From Achromobacter sp. UMC46 (GTDB lineage: Bacteria; Pseudomonadota; Gammaproteobacteria; Burkholderiales; Burkholderiaceae_B): a stretch of 64,000 nucleotides of DNA. This document shows, in pieces, positions 62,858 to 64,000 of the stretch. Numbering within the stretch: position 1 is the stretch's first letter; each line of letters opens with the position of its first letter. The notes beneath the pieces were generated by a model, which was not told where the DNA came from, did no database searches, and was given only the letters and a program-made list of their open reading frames with translations. Location: contig NZ_LZZS01000042.1 of the NCBI RefSeq assembly GCF_014170335.1, positions 1 to 64,000 of the forward strand, in the 5' to 3' direction. The translations under genes were made by a program, and so were the position numbers.

Positions 62858-64000
62858 ATGAAACTGCTGAAGAAGATCCTCTGCGTATTGCTGTTGGCGG
62901 TGGTTGCCGCCGTGGGCATCCTGTATTGGCTGGGCACGCGCGACGACGCCAGCACCGGGCCCGCCGCGGCGTCCGCCGATGCCTCCACGCTGATCGAGCG
63001 CGGACGCTACCTGGCGCTGGCGGGCAACTGCATGGCCTGCCATACCAGCCGTGGCGGCAAGGCGCTGGCGGGTGGCACGCCGATCCCGACACCGTTCGGC
63101 ACCGTGTTCGGCCCGAACATCACCCCCGACGACAAAACAGGCATCGGCACCTGGACCGCCGACGACTTCTGGCAGGCGCTGCACAACGGCAAGTCGAAAG
63201 ACGGCACGCTGCTGTATCCGGCCTTCCCGTACACGGAATACACGCGCGTCACGCGCGCCGACGCCGACGCGCTGTATGCCTATCTGCGCAGCGTGGCGCC
63301 CGTCAGCCAGCCCAACCGCCCGCCAGAAATGGAGTTTCCCTACGACCAGCGCGCATTGCTGGCCGCGTGGCGCGCGCTGTACTTCAAACCCGGCGTGCAG
63401 GAGACCGACGCCGGGCAGTCGGTGCAATGGAACCGCGGGCGTTATCTGGTCGAAGGCCTGGGGCATTGCGCCGCTTGCCATACGCCGCGCAACAGCTTGG
63501 GCGCGACGCGCGCGTCGGAATCATTGACCGGCGGCGTCATCCCGGTGCTGGACTGGTACGCGCCGCCGCTCACCAACGACATGCAGACGGGCATGGGCCG
63601 CTGGACGGCGGCCGATATCGCGGCCTTGCTCAAGACGGGCATTTCCGCGCATTCCAGCGCCAGCGGCCCGATGGCCGAAGTGGTGCTGGGCAGCACGCAG
63701 CACCTGACGGACGACGACGCGTTGGCGATCGGCGTCTACATCAAGACGCTGCCCGCCACGCCGGCTTCCACGCCGAGGCCGAAGGTGGCGGCGGCGCCGG
63801 CCGCGATGGAACTGGGCAGCAAGATCTATGAACAGCAATGCGCGCAATGCCATCAGTCGAAAGGCGAGGGAAGCGGCACGGCCTGGCCCGCGCTGGCCGG
63901 CAACCCCACGGTGACGGCGCCGTCGCCGCTCAACGTGATCCGGATGGTGCTGGACGGCGGCTATGCGCCGGCGACGGCCGCCAATCCCCGGCCTCACGGC
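62858..64000 (+). CDS. Triheme cytochrome c subunit of a membrane dehydrogenase (partial)
   Basis: The frame starts at ATG 62858 and is still open at the window end (381 codons seen, frame in register with the last base), so the gene is truncated here. It has an N-terminal anchor (ILCVLLLAVVAAVGILYWLG) and three CXXCH hemes (CMACH, CAACH, CAQCH), with GTPIPTPFGTVFGPNITPDDKTGIG after the first. This is the pattern of the cytochrome subunit of flavin- or PQQ-dependent alcohol, gluconate or sugar dehydrogenases that feed electrons to quinone. The catalytic subunit is not in the window. Confidence 0.9.
   Translation, partial: MKLLKKILCVLLLAVVAAVGILYWLGTRDDASTGPAAASADASTLIERGRYLALAGNCMACHTSRGGKALAGGTPIPTPFGTVFGPNITPDDKTGIGTWTADDFWQALHNGKSKDGTLLYPAFPYTEYTRVTRADADALYAYLRSVAPVSQPNRPPEMEFPYDQRALLAAWRALYFKPGVQETDAGQSVQWNRGRYLVEGLGHCAACHTPRNSLGATRASESLTGGVIPVLDWYAPPLTNDMQTGMGRWTAADIAALLKTGISAHSSASGPMAEVVLGSTQHLTDDDALAIGVYIKTLPATPASTPRPKVAAAPAAMELGSKIYEQQCAQCHQSKGEGSGTAWPALAGNPTVTAPSPLNVIRMVLDGGYAPATAANPRPHG

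Overview
This is a GC-rich (about two-thirds G+C) chromosomal window from a beta-proteobacterium of the Burkholderiales. Alcaligenaceae (Achromobacter/Bordetella) is the best fit, judged from the protein sequences and from gene blocks such as gatCAB next to mreBCD-mrdA-rodA, slmA-nucleotidase-argB, and rsmI next to yraN-diaA-dolP. No database was searched. I see no rRNA, tRNA, phage, insertion sequence or CRISPR array. I count 64 coding genes, the last cut by the window end, plus dispersed intergenic repeats and several dyads and hairpins.

Layout. 0-6.8 kb: RhlE-type RNA helicase with a long Gly/Arg repeat tail, uracil-DNA glycosylase, TenA, 3-hydroxybutyrate dehydrogenase, a secreted amidase and NhaA. 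6.8-11 kb: a small unknown protein coupled to a glycosyltransferase, a HIT protein, a GNAT and a two-domain polyphosphate:AMP phosphotransferase. 11.1-14.5 kb: a reactive-sulfur island with a persulfide-dioxygenase-like MBL protein divergent from a BigR-type sensor, two half-size YeeE/YedE transporters and a sulfide:quinone reductase. 14.5-24 kb: a complete Liv-type ABC importer bracketed by two acyl/aryl-CoA ligases, divergent from a Crp-family regulator. 24-25.1 kb: ohrR-ohr peroxide defence. 25.6-30.4 kb: a second Liv-type importer with a LivM-LivG fusion. 30.7-38.5 kb: LysR regulators, LysE-type exporters with a divergent ArgP-like regulator, a PCu(A)C copper chaperone, gdhA and xthA. 38.6-43 kb: pyrE, a 58-aa antitoxin-like ORF and gatCAB. 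43.2-48.9 kb: the mreBCD-mrdA-rodA elongasome operon. 49.6-54.9 kb: an Ldh-family oxidoreductase with an anion transporter, slmA, a HAD nucleotidase and argB. 55-64 kb: a lone MetQ with an attenuator-like leader, the yraN-diaA-dolP-tlpA operon divergent from rsmI-ogt, rapZ-rlpA, and two secreted multiheme cytochromes c.

The most unusual item is a pair of homologous, roughly 430-530 bp intergenic elements (25108-25537 and 48936-49464). Each lies directly after a plus-strand gene and before a convergent minus-strand gene. Their arms differ in sequence yet keep base pairing: a long closing helix, a 9-bp tetraloop hairpin and others. This looks like a conserved structured RNA or DNA element rather than a protein gene. 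Second in interest is the metQ leader (55089-55165), which has the 1:2 / 2:3 / 3:4 pairing of a transcription attenuator ending in a T-tract.
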